NCBI RefSeq assembly: GCF_017562075.2
Contig: NC_054083.1
Span: forward strand, 27,933,558 to 27,997,557
Source of the DNA: Anopheles merus
Lineage: Eukaryota > Arthropoda > Insecta > Diptera > Culicidae
Reading direction: 5' to 3'
DNA length: 64,000 bases
The notes beneath the pieces were generated by a model. It worked only from the letters and a program-made list of their open reading frames with translations, did not search any database and had not been told where the DNA came from. Below, one piece after another: positions 50,291-59,445 of the stretch. Made by a program: the position numbers and the translations under genes. Positions within the stretch are counted from its first letter, which is position 1. Each line of letters opens with the position of its first letter.

Positions 50291-53200
50291 GTTGTACACG
50301 CGCTGGATAAGCATGTTGTTTGTTGGTTTTTGCAGCCGACTACCAGCAGCACGTTTCAGGTGGTGGAAAAATGCCCCCAGAACTCCACAACATCATCATA
50401 ATCATCTAACAGGTAGAGGTGGGATGAAGTTTCACAGTTCGATATCGGTGCTGGGCGAGTTTCACAATTATAAAGCCTCCAGCTGTACGTAGTTTTGTAA
50501 GCGATTGGTTTCTGGTACACCCGTACTGCTGCCCGATTGAACCGTAGAACATATTTACCTTTTTGTGGAGCAACCAGTGTACCGAGCGATAACCGCAAAA
50601 GCCCACAAACTCCATGCTCCTCCAACCAGCATCCAGGAGCTGTGGTACTTCCTGTGGCGGGCGGCAAAGACACGCTGCTGCCGGTGCTGCTGCTCCATTT
50701 GTGCAATCAAAACAATTTCCATAACACTTTCCAATCACCCGCATGCCCACGTATCGAATTGTGGCCGCAGGCACGAGCGCCTTCCGAGCTCGACGAGCAG
50801 CACGACGGCCCCGAGAGTTGGGTGATAAGGATGTCATTAAGAGAGGTTCGGAGGTTCGATGCAAGCAAGATAAATAAAATCGAACGATAACGGTTATGGT
50901 GTGCTCCTGAAATCGGAAACCCGCTACCAGATGTGCAAACGTGCTGTTAAGGAGCTAGTGTGTGTGTGTGCGTATCTTGCCTGAAGCGTGGAAGTGAAAG
51001 CGAACGAGCGTGTGTGTGTGCGCGCAAGAAAATTGGTTTACGAAAAACGTTTGCCTACCTTCGGGCGAAACACACACACACACCGGTGATAAACGTCTTG
51101 TGCCGGTGCTTACAAATGGGTAACTTCGCACGCCATGGAGTATAAGGGTGTGTATAGCGCACCTTCTTCTCCACCGTGGGATGGATGGTGGGAGGGTTTT
51201 CTTGTCATTTTCTCGCTACTTTCAACTCCCACTTCCCTGCAGGCTTGCACGTTGAAAGCATGTGCAAACCGGGCACACCGAAAAATGTGTTGAATGAGAG
51301 CTATATGTCACGGGGACTTCATCGGGCCCATGCCCCAGCATTACGTGTAACCGGTAACGGAGAAACAAAAACGGCACGCCATGCCACGCCAGCTGAGCTT
51401 TTCGTTCGAGGAAGGGCAGGAGCGAGTGTGGTACAATAGCTGGAGAAAATGTCACAACGATTACAGGCGGGTCGCTTTGTTATCAATCATCGTGAGTGAC
51501 AAGCGGGAATCTCTCCGCTAGTAGCAGCAGCAGCAGCAGAAGGCTAGCAGATTTTAAGCTAGATGATGTAATCGCACATTCGGTGTAAGTTTTCAGCACA
51601 TTTGTGTGGAGCGCTCGATATGCTTATTTTCGGCGTGCGGGGTTTGAAGTTCAGAAAGGGGGAAAGAGCACCTCCATGCCCATGTAGTGGAGGGAAAGTT
51701 TATGGAATTCTCGTGTAAATAATATCTGTTTTGACTAATGATAGTACCGTGGCAGGATTGCAAGGTGTGGGTTTTGTTGGAACTTCGGCCGAGTGACGAA
51801 CTACAGCTCGGCCCGGTCCGGGTATTAGCACGTCTGACAGATAGTGATACGGGACGGGCTTGTTAACGGACCGTGGTTTACCGTGGTTCGGGGATTTCAT
51901 GCTGCGATTTTACAACCTGACAGTGGATGGTCGGTGTATGTGTTTATGTTTTGCATAGTTTTGCTGAATGAGGGACATCCATCAGGAGAACAATAAGGCC
52001 CACATTAATTCATAGTCCACAATCGTTTGACAAGACCATTCGGGAAATAATAAAATGGCATGATGGTATACAGGTGGTGACAATTTAATCATGAAACTGT
52101 TGCATATTTATGACAATGGGTCATACATTGAATGTTGCTTATGTGTTTCAGGAATGTTGTGTATAATGTGGTGAGTATTCAATTCCAATACGACTAGGTT
52201 ATTTGGCTAGGTTACTGGACTAGACTATGCAATTTCCAGATGCTCTTTAAACTCAAAGAAAACATAAAGTTAAACTGATTTTGAGTAATGACCGATTGAG
52301 TAAATGATCTTTGAATCATACCGGTTCTATAGCAGATATTGAGCCCATACCGATAGAAGAACAGATCCGCTATAATCTATAATGATCCCGGAACTAAGCC
52401 TGAAACCATATTGGCCCTATAATTGATTCCTGACTCAAAGTTTTGTCCTGGGATTCATCCCATACCCAATCCAATCGTTGAACTGATTCTGTTCAACGAT
52501 CCTGGAACTGATCTGGATCCAAAAACTGAACCTGTTTCAGTTTCAGCAATATAACGGATTGTTTGAAAAAAGGAAAGTTATAAATTAGGTTAGAAGTATA
52601 TGCCTTTGTTAAAGTATCATAGCGTCTACTCGTTGCTCTAGGATTAAATAAAATAATTAATAATTCGGGCCCTGTAGTGCAGTATTCAACTCATGATAAC
52701 ATGCCCGTCATGGGTTCAAGCCTCATATGGACCGTTCGGCAGTAGTAAGGACCGACTATCCGACTGCGTGATATTGGATAAGTCTCGAAAGCCACTATAG
52801 ACTGACAAAGCTGCTTTGGAAGCTACACCAAATAGAAGATGAAGAATTCACAATCATATAATAATATACGAAGCACGTAAGGCTGCGCTCTGGCACCAAT
52901 CGAACACGACATCCGACTCGAACAAACCCATATAATCATATGGAGGTGCACTGTCAGACACAAACCAACCAGCAAGACAAACCTCGAATCGAAAATGTCA
53001 GTTGATTCTGTCTGTGATGTTCGACACCCACCTGTGCTGTGAGTACCTTGGCTGTCAAACGTTTCACAGCTACAGTAAATAGAATTCAATTCGGGACATT
53101 TTCAAGTTTTTTTATGTAGTTTGTCTCTTTTTCTTCTTAAAATTGCGTGCAAAATATTTAAAATAGCTATCAATAATATTTGCTATGCTTTACAATCAAT

Positions 53201-55091
53201 TATAACATCAAATAAAGAGGTTTGAAACGTATAAAACTACCCAAATAGCCAGCTCGTACTTTATAGCTGATTTAAAGCTGTTTAACGAAAAATCGGTCCG
53301 ATGTCGTACTTTGTGGCTGATTAAGAGATAGACGGTACTTTGCGGAACTATGGAGCTTTTTAACAGGCACATGGTACTCTTTGGAACTTTGCTGCTGATT
53401 AGCACTATATGTAGGGTTCATGATGGAACTTGAAGGCTTGTTAAGAAAGGGTACTGAACTTGGTGGAACTTTATAGCTTTTTAATGCATGACATCAGTAC
53501 GAGATGGCTCTTGTCAAAGTGTCAAAGACGGACGCCGGCAATAATCTCATTGCTGCTGCACAAGTTAGATTCGTTAATTGAAGAATGAATATTGAGTGAA
53601 GTGATTGTGAATTATCAGTAAATTGTGTGAAATTTTATGTAATTCATCAATACAAAAGATTAAAAAATATACATATGTGTTTAAACGAAACAAATCTTGT
53701 TGTTTATTTCATCGATGACGCTTGCTTGAAAGTAAAACACAAAGAAAAATAATCCCTGGCATCGTGGCATAAGGAAGCTGCTTAGGCGCTGTTTGAAAGA
53801 CCCACCTAGAACTTTGATGCTGTTTATCTACTGCAAAAGGCGAATTAGAGCAGCGATCTTTAGCGTGCCAAAATGAGCTGCTTAAGCAATTCTGGCTATT
53901 TGGGTATTACGTGTACACAATGCAATGTATGTTTTTTTGCATGGACGTTTTTTTACATTTTTCAAACTTAAATTTGAAGGATTTGTATGTTATTACTGAT
54001 GTGAATAACTGGTAAATTATTTGTTGAATCTTTCCCCTGCAGATGGATATTCATTTAAACTATGAAAATGCTTCATTTTAGAGATGAAAAGATAGGCTTA
54101 TTGCAGTGCATCATGACAGGTCTATAAGACATCGAACAGCTGACAGATCAGCTATCGAACAGAGTCGTGTTTGTTTGTCTCGTTCGATTGGTCCCAGAGC
54201 GCCGCATAATACGTTCGATGATAAGGACGAATGATTCGGATGATAAATTACTTGGGGAGGGCATTACTTGGGGTGCCCTACACGATAAGATAATTTTAGA
54301 ATTTTTCAAAATGAAGTCAACATTTTTAACCATATCGATTCTCAACCAATTGCAAATGATTTCCACGGCTGTTATCCGAACGAGATTTTTAATTGCCTTC
54401 AGCACCACCAACCTAGCACAGCCCCTCTCCCGACCCCTTGCTTTACCAGCTCACAAACCTTTTCATCAGAGCGGAACACAACACTCGCGTTTTGTAGTCA
54501 GCTCACCGTCTTGTTTTCATCACAAAACCGTCATGATTCCCCTCTCTTTCTCTCTGTCTGTTTTTTTTTTCCATTTCCCAGAGCAAAAACTGTCACCCCC
54601 GGAAGTCTGCGGGATCATCACCGGGTGGCCACTCGAGCAGAACAACCGACCACCACCACCAGCAGCAGCAGCAGCACCAACAGCGACGATTGGGCTCATC
54701 TGACCCGCAACCAGCGAGCGCAGCGGGATCCACAGCGGCCGAGCAGCAGCGTAACAGCACCGCATATCGCACGCTGCTGGGAAAGGCACGTCCGCACGGG
54801 GCGCAGGACGTGACCGGCGTGGATCTCGCCGTGGGTAGAGCCGATCCACCCGTCGACAACACGGATCCCGTCGACTACTACGATGGCGGTCAGAGCGCTC
54901 GGAAGGGCCACAAACATGCGGGCCACCATCGTTCGTCGGTGCATCGGCGTCTGGTGCACCGTGGGCTGCATCACCGACAGCAGCAACAACAACAACACCG
55001 ACAACCCGATCCATTTGGCAGCTGGAACGATGCCAGCTCGGCTGTTGTGGATGGTAGTGAGGAGCTGCTGAAGCGGGTTCATCGAACATAA
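41621..55091 (+). CDS. Ccn: CCN-family matricellular protein (VWC-TSP1-CT)
   Basis: Eight coding exons: 41621-41701, 43503-43533, 44001-44080, 46379-46523, 47489-47856, 48138-48290, 49089-49271 and 54582-55091. All introns are GT-AG, phases are consistent, and the sum gives 516 residues. Domains in order: signal peptide (1 to about 21, MWLYSWFGILLGGLLDITA), VWC with ten cysteines (about 40-109, ending DHCCRVWLC), TSP1 (117-161, core WSPCSQSCGIGTS), a Gly/Arg/Ser linker to 235, a CT cystine knot (240-351) and a His/Gln/Ser-rich tail. This order is that of CCN proteins (CTGF/CYR61 class), secreted regulators of cell-matrix and growth-factor signalling; Drosophila Ccn is the likely ortholog. There is no IGFBP module between the signal peptide and VWC. 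A strong acceptor at 41601-41603, 17 bases before the ATG, shows at least one upstream non-coding exon. N-glycosylation sequons lie at NGT, NAT, NSS, NIT and NST. Confidence 0.88.
43503..43533 (+). other. Ccn: Ccn 31-base micro-exon
   Basis: Encodes IYDPQIGENY plus one base, between GTTACAG and GTAAGT. Being 31 bases long, skipping it would shift the frame, so it must be constitutive in the full-length protein. It fits the phases on both sides (0 and 1). Confidence 0.78.
44001..46523 (+). other. Ccn: Ccn VWC domain exons (44001-44080 and 46379-46523)
   Basis: The first exon carries C1 to C4 (DSC, LDC, TQCVCQ); the second carries HAC, TLC, SIC, HCC and WLC. Spacing and the CC pair fit a von Willebrand factor C module. 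The 2.3-kb intron between them holds a MITE. Confidence 0.88.
44384..45297. mobile_element. MITE-like element in Ccn intron 3
   Basis: An exact 18-base inverted repeat, AGCGGGGCAAAATGGGCA, lies at 44396-44413 and as its complement at 45270-45287. TTTATTTT occurs at 44376-44383 and again at 45298-45305, an 8-base candidate target-site duplication lying 10-12 bases outside the exact repeats. Further copies of the core, TGCCCATTTTGCCCC, lie inside at 44906-44920 and 44930-44944, and a related GCGGTAAAATGGGCA at 44595-44609. No transposase frame is present. Confidence 0.75.
47489..47856 (+). other. Ccn: Ccn TSP1 domain exon with variable linker
   Basis: Encodes the six-cysteine type I thrombospondin repeat with WSPCSQSCGIG and CQKLSTIRLCENHRC. 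A 74-residue Gly, Arg, Asp and Ser-rich linker follows, likely the protease-sensitive hinge seen in the family. It ends at HRRR before GTAAGT. Confidence 0.9.
48138..49271 (+). other. Ccn: Ccn cystine-knot CT exons (48138-48290 and 49089-49271)
   Basis: The first exon contains HEC, LGPC, SCSLCQDSSMCCVP, matching the CT module. The second contains LLCP and ends KCECGPK; the last knot cysteine is in the final exon (SKNC). Between LLCP and KCEC there are about 50 residues, including an acidic stretch IEHGYDLWDSASIDPLDQE. That is longer than I expect for this loop in vertebrate CCN proteins. Confidence 0.88.
50218..50286. repeat. Poly(C) block followed by (TG)n in Ccn intron 7
   Basis: Two C runs split by one T (50218-50237), then GGGATGGGGC, then about 15 TG units to 50286. 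The minus strand of the C block has G runs long enough for a quadruplex. Confidence 0.92.
52290..52560. repeat. Degenerate short repeats, GGAACTGATCC type, copy A
   Basis: Scattered variants such as GATCCCGGAACTAA, GAAACCATATTGGCCCTAT, CCTGGAACTGATCTGGATCC and AAAACTGAACCTG suggest a decayed tandem array with a unit of roughly 25-35 bases. Confidence 0.5.
52666..52844 (+). mobile_element. tRNA-derived SINE, copy 4 in Ccn intron 7
   Basis: Head GGGCCCTGTAGTGCAGT, then ACATGCCCGTCATGGGTTCAAGCC with an intact B-box, and tail CACCAAATAGAAGATGAAGA. It is the best-preserved plus-strand copy. Confidence 0.82.
53238..53906. mobile_element. MITE-like element in Ccn intron 7
   Basis: Exact 15-base inverted ends TACCCAAATAGCCAG (53238-53252) and its complement (53892-53906). 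The outer TA on both sides fits TA-target (Tc1/mariner-type) insertion; no longer duplication is seen. The left part holds several degenerate copies of a unit like GTACTTTGTGGCTGATTAA and GGTACTTTGCGGAACT. No coding frame. Confidence 0.72.
54582..55091 (+). other. Ccn: Ccn last exon, His/Gln-rich C-terminal tail
   Basis: Begins SKNC, which completes the CT knot, and then runs 165 further residues rich in Ser, His, Gln and Arg with two polyglutamine runs (DHHHQQQQQHQQ and RQQQQQQHRQ). It ends LLKRVHRT. CCN proteins usually end just after the knot. The stop codon overlaps an AATAAA at 55090-55095. Confidence 0.85.
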
Positions 55092-55721
55092 TAAACTGCT
55101 GGCTCGAGACTCGCGCGTGTGTGCGTGTGAGAGTGTGTCCGGTGTACGGCAATCGATGCGCGGGGTTGAAATTCAATGCGGAAATGCAATTGGCGTACTT
55201 CCGCTTCCGGCTAGGCTGAGCTAAGGATCGGTCCCTTGTGATGCTGACTAAACACACAGACACGCACACACACACATAAGCACACATCACACATATGTGA
55301 AAGTTCTTCGAAAGTGCTGTCATATTGTACATCGATGCGTACAAATATCGCCTCAGACGGTGCAAGTTTTTTATTCGGGGTTTCGGTTTTCGTTGCCAAG
55401 GGATCTTTTTTTTGTCCTCCCGATGGGCTTGGTTTGCTCTTTGCAAAACTATTTCCTCCCCCCCCTCCCCCACCGGGGAAACAGAGCATCATGCGACATG
55501 CAAGATAAAGAAGAGAAAAAACACACGCACATACACACATATGCAAAGCTAAATCCCTTGCGGAATGTAGACTCACCTGCAAAAGGGAAAGAAGAGGTGC
55601 GCTGCAGATGCAATCGAATCGAATTGCTGCTGCTTGTACATAGTTTTTAATGGAATTCTCGATAGTGAGTGATGCAGCAGAATGAGATCGAAGCAAAAAA
55701 AAAAAAACGGAAGAAAAACCA

Positions 55722-55727
55722 AATAAA
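55722..55727 (+). terminator. Possible poly(A) signal of Ccn
   Basis: AATAAA about 630 bases after the Ccn stop. A nearer AATAAA overlaps the stop itself and is too close to be the likely signal. Others occur further right, so the 3' end is open. Confidence 0.3.
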
Positions 55728-56435
55728 CAAACCCATCCCTCCCGTTATAGCAGAAGAGGTACGAGAAGGAAAAGGGTCTAGTTTGGGAGCGTTTCTGATT
55801 CCTTATTTGCTCGGGAGTAGATCAGCTCTTTCGCCGGTTTTTTATCCACCCTACAGCTAGATGATGCTCTAGATGGCAGAGCATTTTTTGTTTTAGGTGT
55901 GGATGCATAGAAGAAAGCTTGTGCAAAACTTTATTAAATGCTGTGCTGCCTTGCAGTGGAGCGGCAACTCGTGTAGTTAATTTGTTCAAGCGTGACTTTA
56001 TTATAAGAATGCACACATAGAGAAAGAGAGCAAAAAACATATACTATTATCCCGTGGAACCAATTGTAGCGCGAAATAGACAGTGAATGGATGGACGATT
56101 TTTATCGTGCATGGTAATGAACTACCCCGGTACGGTAGTTGCATCCGGCAGTGGAAAAGCAAGTGATAAAACGTAAGTAAACGAGAGAACTAAAAAAAAC
56201 AAGAATACTCCCGAACATACACATCAAGCTACATTGCATCACTCGTATCTATTGTGCCCGCGAGGGGTACAGAAAAACCCGGACGGTGAAGTGCAATGCT
56301 TGGAAAACCCGCAAGGAGAGTAGTAAACCTGATCCGCAAAACCACCATATCCCCACAGAACCTCAGAGGCAGTGAGTGTGTGTGTGTACGTGTGTAGAAG
56401 AACAGAAGACATAAGCATCAACGTGACTATTATTA

Positions 56436-56519
56436 TCATCATCATCATCATACCACTGCTACCACTACACCTTACTAGCTACAACAACTACTACTACTAC
56501 TACTACTACTATTACTATT
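56436..56519. repeat. Compound triplet repeat (ATC)n and (ACT)n
   Basis: ATCATCATCATC near 56440, a short spacer, then eight or more ACT units to about 56510 with one imperfect unit. Confidence 0.9.
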
Positions 56520-58719
56520 CACCCTTCCCAAAACCACAGTTTCGTATCAACGTGAATGGTTTCAAACAAACTCTTGATAGGTCTTTTACTGTGTGTCATG
56601 CGGAAAAGGTGGGAAACAGGGAAAAAAGGAAACGAAACATAAATCCATGCTTTAGTTCCGTTCTGCGGGCTAGCGCTTCTTCCGGCGAGGGAGTCGCTAG
56701 TTCGAGACGTTGCAGTCGTCACTGCATACCATTGCGGGTGGGTAATGAGTGTGGGAGTATGTAGGTTCTTGAGAGAGATGCGTTTCCTTCTATTTCTTTG
56801 TGGCCGCTGCGTAGGTTCAATGCTGCGTTCTTTGCGATTGCCCCTCCAAACGAGTGCGGAGCGAGGTCAGTTTGCAAGTAAGATGAAGGCAAATCGGCAA
56901 AAGAAAATTAGGTCACACTGCATGCTCGGAGGCGGGGAAAGGGCATTTTTTCCGCGATGCAGCACACTCAACGGTGGTAGGAGATAGTGCACACAGCCCA
57001 CAGATACAATTCCACGGACCAAAGCAACTCACAAGTGATTGAACTCAATGTGTGGTGAGTTTGGTATTATAAATAGGCACGGTAGAAAAGGAGGTGAATG
57101 GAACAGGTTTTTTGCATTATTTAACAAAAAAAACTAAAGAGAAAGCACTTTTAAAAGCTTTATTTCAAAATCATTGTACTTAGCTTTACTCATATGCATG
57201 TGTAATAATTTTTAAAAGAGGAATTAAGGTATGCTCTCCTTAGTATCATTTAAAAAATAGTAAAAAATAGTCCTCAGCATCGTCAAGTAGTCACCATTGA
57301 TTTCCAAACTATAAAGAGCCTTATCTGTTGGGAAATAATTGTTTGCAATTATGTTTTACTCCTTTTCGCTTAGTTACGATTAAATCCCTCTCGTTCGTTG
57401 CTACATCAATGCTGCGCCGTTGCAATCGGCGTATAATGTGAATGCAGAACAAGCTATCAAACACACCTTAACCAAGAGGAAAGAAAGCTTTTTCGATTTT
57501 ACTGCACTGGAAAGGACTCAAACCGAGTGTAGCCGAGTGTAGTGTTAAAAACAAACAAAAAAAAAACTTAGTGAAAATTATACATACTATATTCTCAACC
57601 CTCTTCTGGCGGGATATCTTAACCGTGTATTGCGGTTAATGAACAAGCTCTTATCCAACACATCTTGACACAAGTACACCTATACAAACACTCTCAGACG
57701 CATGTGTGAGAATTCTATTCGGTGCATATACAGACAGACCCAAACAAACCCGTACGCACGACTGTACAAGCCACTTCACAGAATTAGTTATTCTGCACAC
57801 AAGAGCACAAGAAACACACAAACTACAAAAACAAGACGTCGCCACCACTTTCACTGAGCGAAATAGTTAAAAAGAGCGAAAGGATTAATTATGTATTTCT
57901 GTAAGCTTGTGTGTGTGTGTTTGTGAGCGATAGAGAAGGAGCGAAATGAGTGAAACGAGTGAAATATCATTGCACGATACGTATGTAAATATGAAAATAA
58001 TACTAAACAAAACCCCCGCTCACCTTCGTACGAATGTGAACTGCTAAACCTTCACTGCATCCTTGGAACGATTATTAGACGGGGAAGTGTTGGTGAGGGT
58101 GCTGTACATGAAGTGCATCGGAAGTCGAGGCAAAGGGCTAATTTTCACAACCAAATATCAGTGGTAGACAAAGTGGCACGGTAGCACGCGTGGTAGCCTT
58201 CGGTTTGAGAGTGGTTAAAAGCAAAGAATTAACTTGTATACTCAAGCAGTTTGCTATCAATTACCGAAAGGGCTTTGAGATGGGAGGTGAAGCGGCGATG
58301 TGTGGAACAAATGGTCATACATTGCAATGTAACCGACTTCAACGGGTAGGGTGATATGGAAAGGGATAAGAAAAATAAAAACGACAAAATGAATAGATGA
58401 TATGCGAACGTGGTTGTGTTCAGTGAAGTAATCCGAACTGTCGAACATTTAGTAAATTGGTTTTACGATGGAAAAGTGAGTAGGTAAAGCATTATTTTAA
58501 AAAAAAATTATGTATTGTTAGCGCCTCTCTTTCCTGTATTATTATATTTACTCATGTTTTAGCACCAAATGAAATGAGTAGTTTTGTTTTAGAATATTCA
58601 CGTTAGTTCACGTATTTTTAGTATAAACGTAGTGAACGTAACGTGCACGATTTTGGTTTTTGTTTTTAATAACTGAATTCGCAGGTGTCACAACAATTTA
58701 GGGGGAACATCAAGATAAA

Positions 58720-58970
58720 CTAATTTTAACCCGTTACCGAAAACGAAACTGATCCCACTGGACTCTGGAGCAGATTTCGAAGCAATATCATGAGGAGTTC
58801 CTGGAACTGAAACAAAACTTATATCGGTCCTTGAACTGTTTTCCGTACCATTACTGATTCTGAAACTGGTCCCAAAACCATACCAGGCCTTGTATCGCGG
58901 ACGGTACAGGTTTGGGGCCAGTTCCAGGATCAGTTTGAGTTCAGAATCGAATACCGAAAAGTTCATCATC
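58720..58970. repeat. Degenerate short repeats, GGAACTGATCC type, copy B
   Basis: Contains AAACTGATCCCACTGG, TTCCTGGAACTGAAAC, AAACTGGTCCCAAAACCATA, GGCCTTGTAT and CCAGTTCCAGGATCAGTTT. The same words occur in the copy near 52.3-52.5 kb. Confidence 0.5.
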
Positions 58971-59366
58971 ATCATCAGAATCAGTCGATACATTTCTCAT
59001 CACATGTGCTTTGGGTTGATGCAACACCTGGGAATATCATTGAATAGCCCTGTAACCAATGCCAAATTAATTAGTTTTAGAGTAAATCCCGTTGAAGCTA
59101 CTTGCAGAAATGTAGCACAGCGTCCAACAAAGGTGCTTTACACCGAATTGGATGTTCCTGAGAGTTTCCCCAAAAATGAAGAACGAGCCTTTCTGTGGTT
59201 GGTGTTTAAATACAATTAAGATGCTTTGCTTATGTACTATTAAGTATATAGATCAGATGATAAATAGTAGCTATGACTATTGTCCATTCCAGAACTAGTT
59301 TAACATAACTTTAAATTATGTTGGTTATATTTTGGAGTCTGCATTTGAGGTATTTGATAGTAGAGT

Positions 59367-59445
59367 ATCTTTGCATTCAATGTCAAATTTGTTCAAAATT
59401 CATCTTCTTAGAATTTTGAACAAATTTGACATTGAATGCAAAGAT
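59367..59445. repeat. Perfect 35-bp inverted repeat (hairpin) with 9-base loop
   Basis: Left arm 59367-59401 starts ATCTTTGCATTCAATGTC; right arm 59411-59445 is its exact reverse complement; the loop is ATCTTCTTA (59402-59410). Pairing breaks on both sides immediately outside the arms. Confidence 0.97.

Noticed and set aside
55090..55095. AATAAA as the Ccn poly(A) signal
   Set aside because: It overlaps the stop codon, which would leave almost no 3' UTR.
54520..55473. 317-codon minus-strand open frame
   Set aside because: It is the antisense of the Ccn last exon, whose plus-strand frame joins correctly to the cystine-knot exons.
56372..56530. Coding frame over the triplet repeats (poly-Ile and poly-Tyr)
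   Set aside because: The frame is made by ATC and ACT microsatellites and has no other support.
59367..59445. Canonical microRNA precursor
   Set aside because: The stem is perfectly paired over 35 bases with a small loop and no typical bulges or flanking stem.
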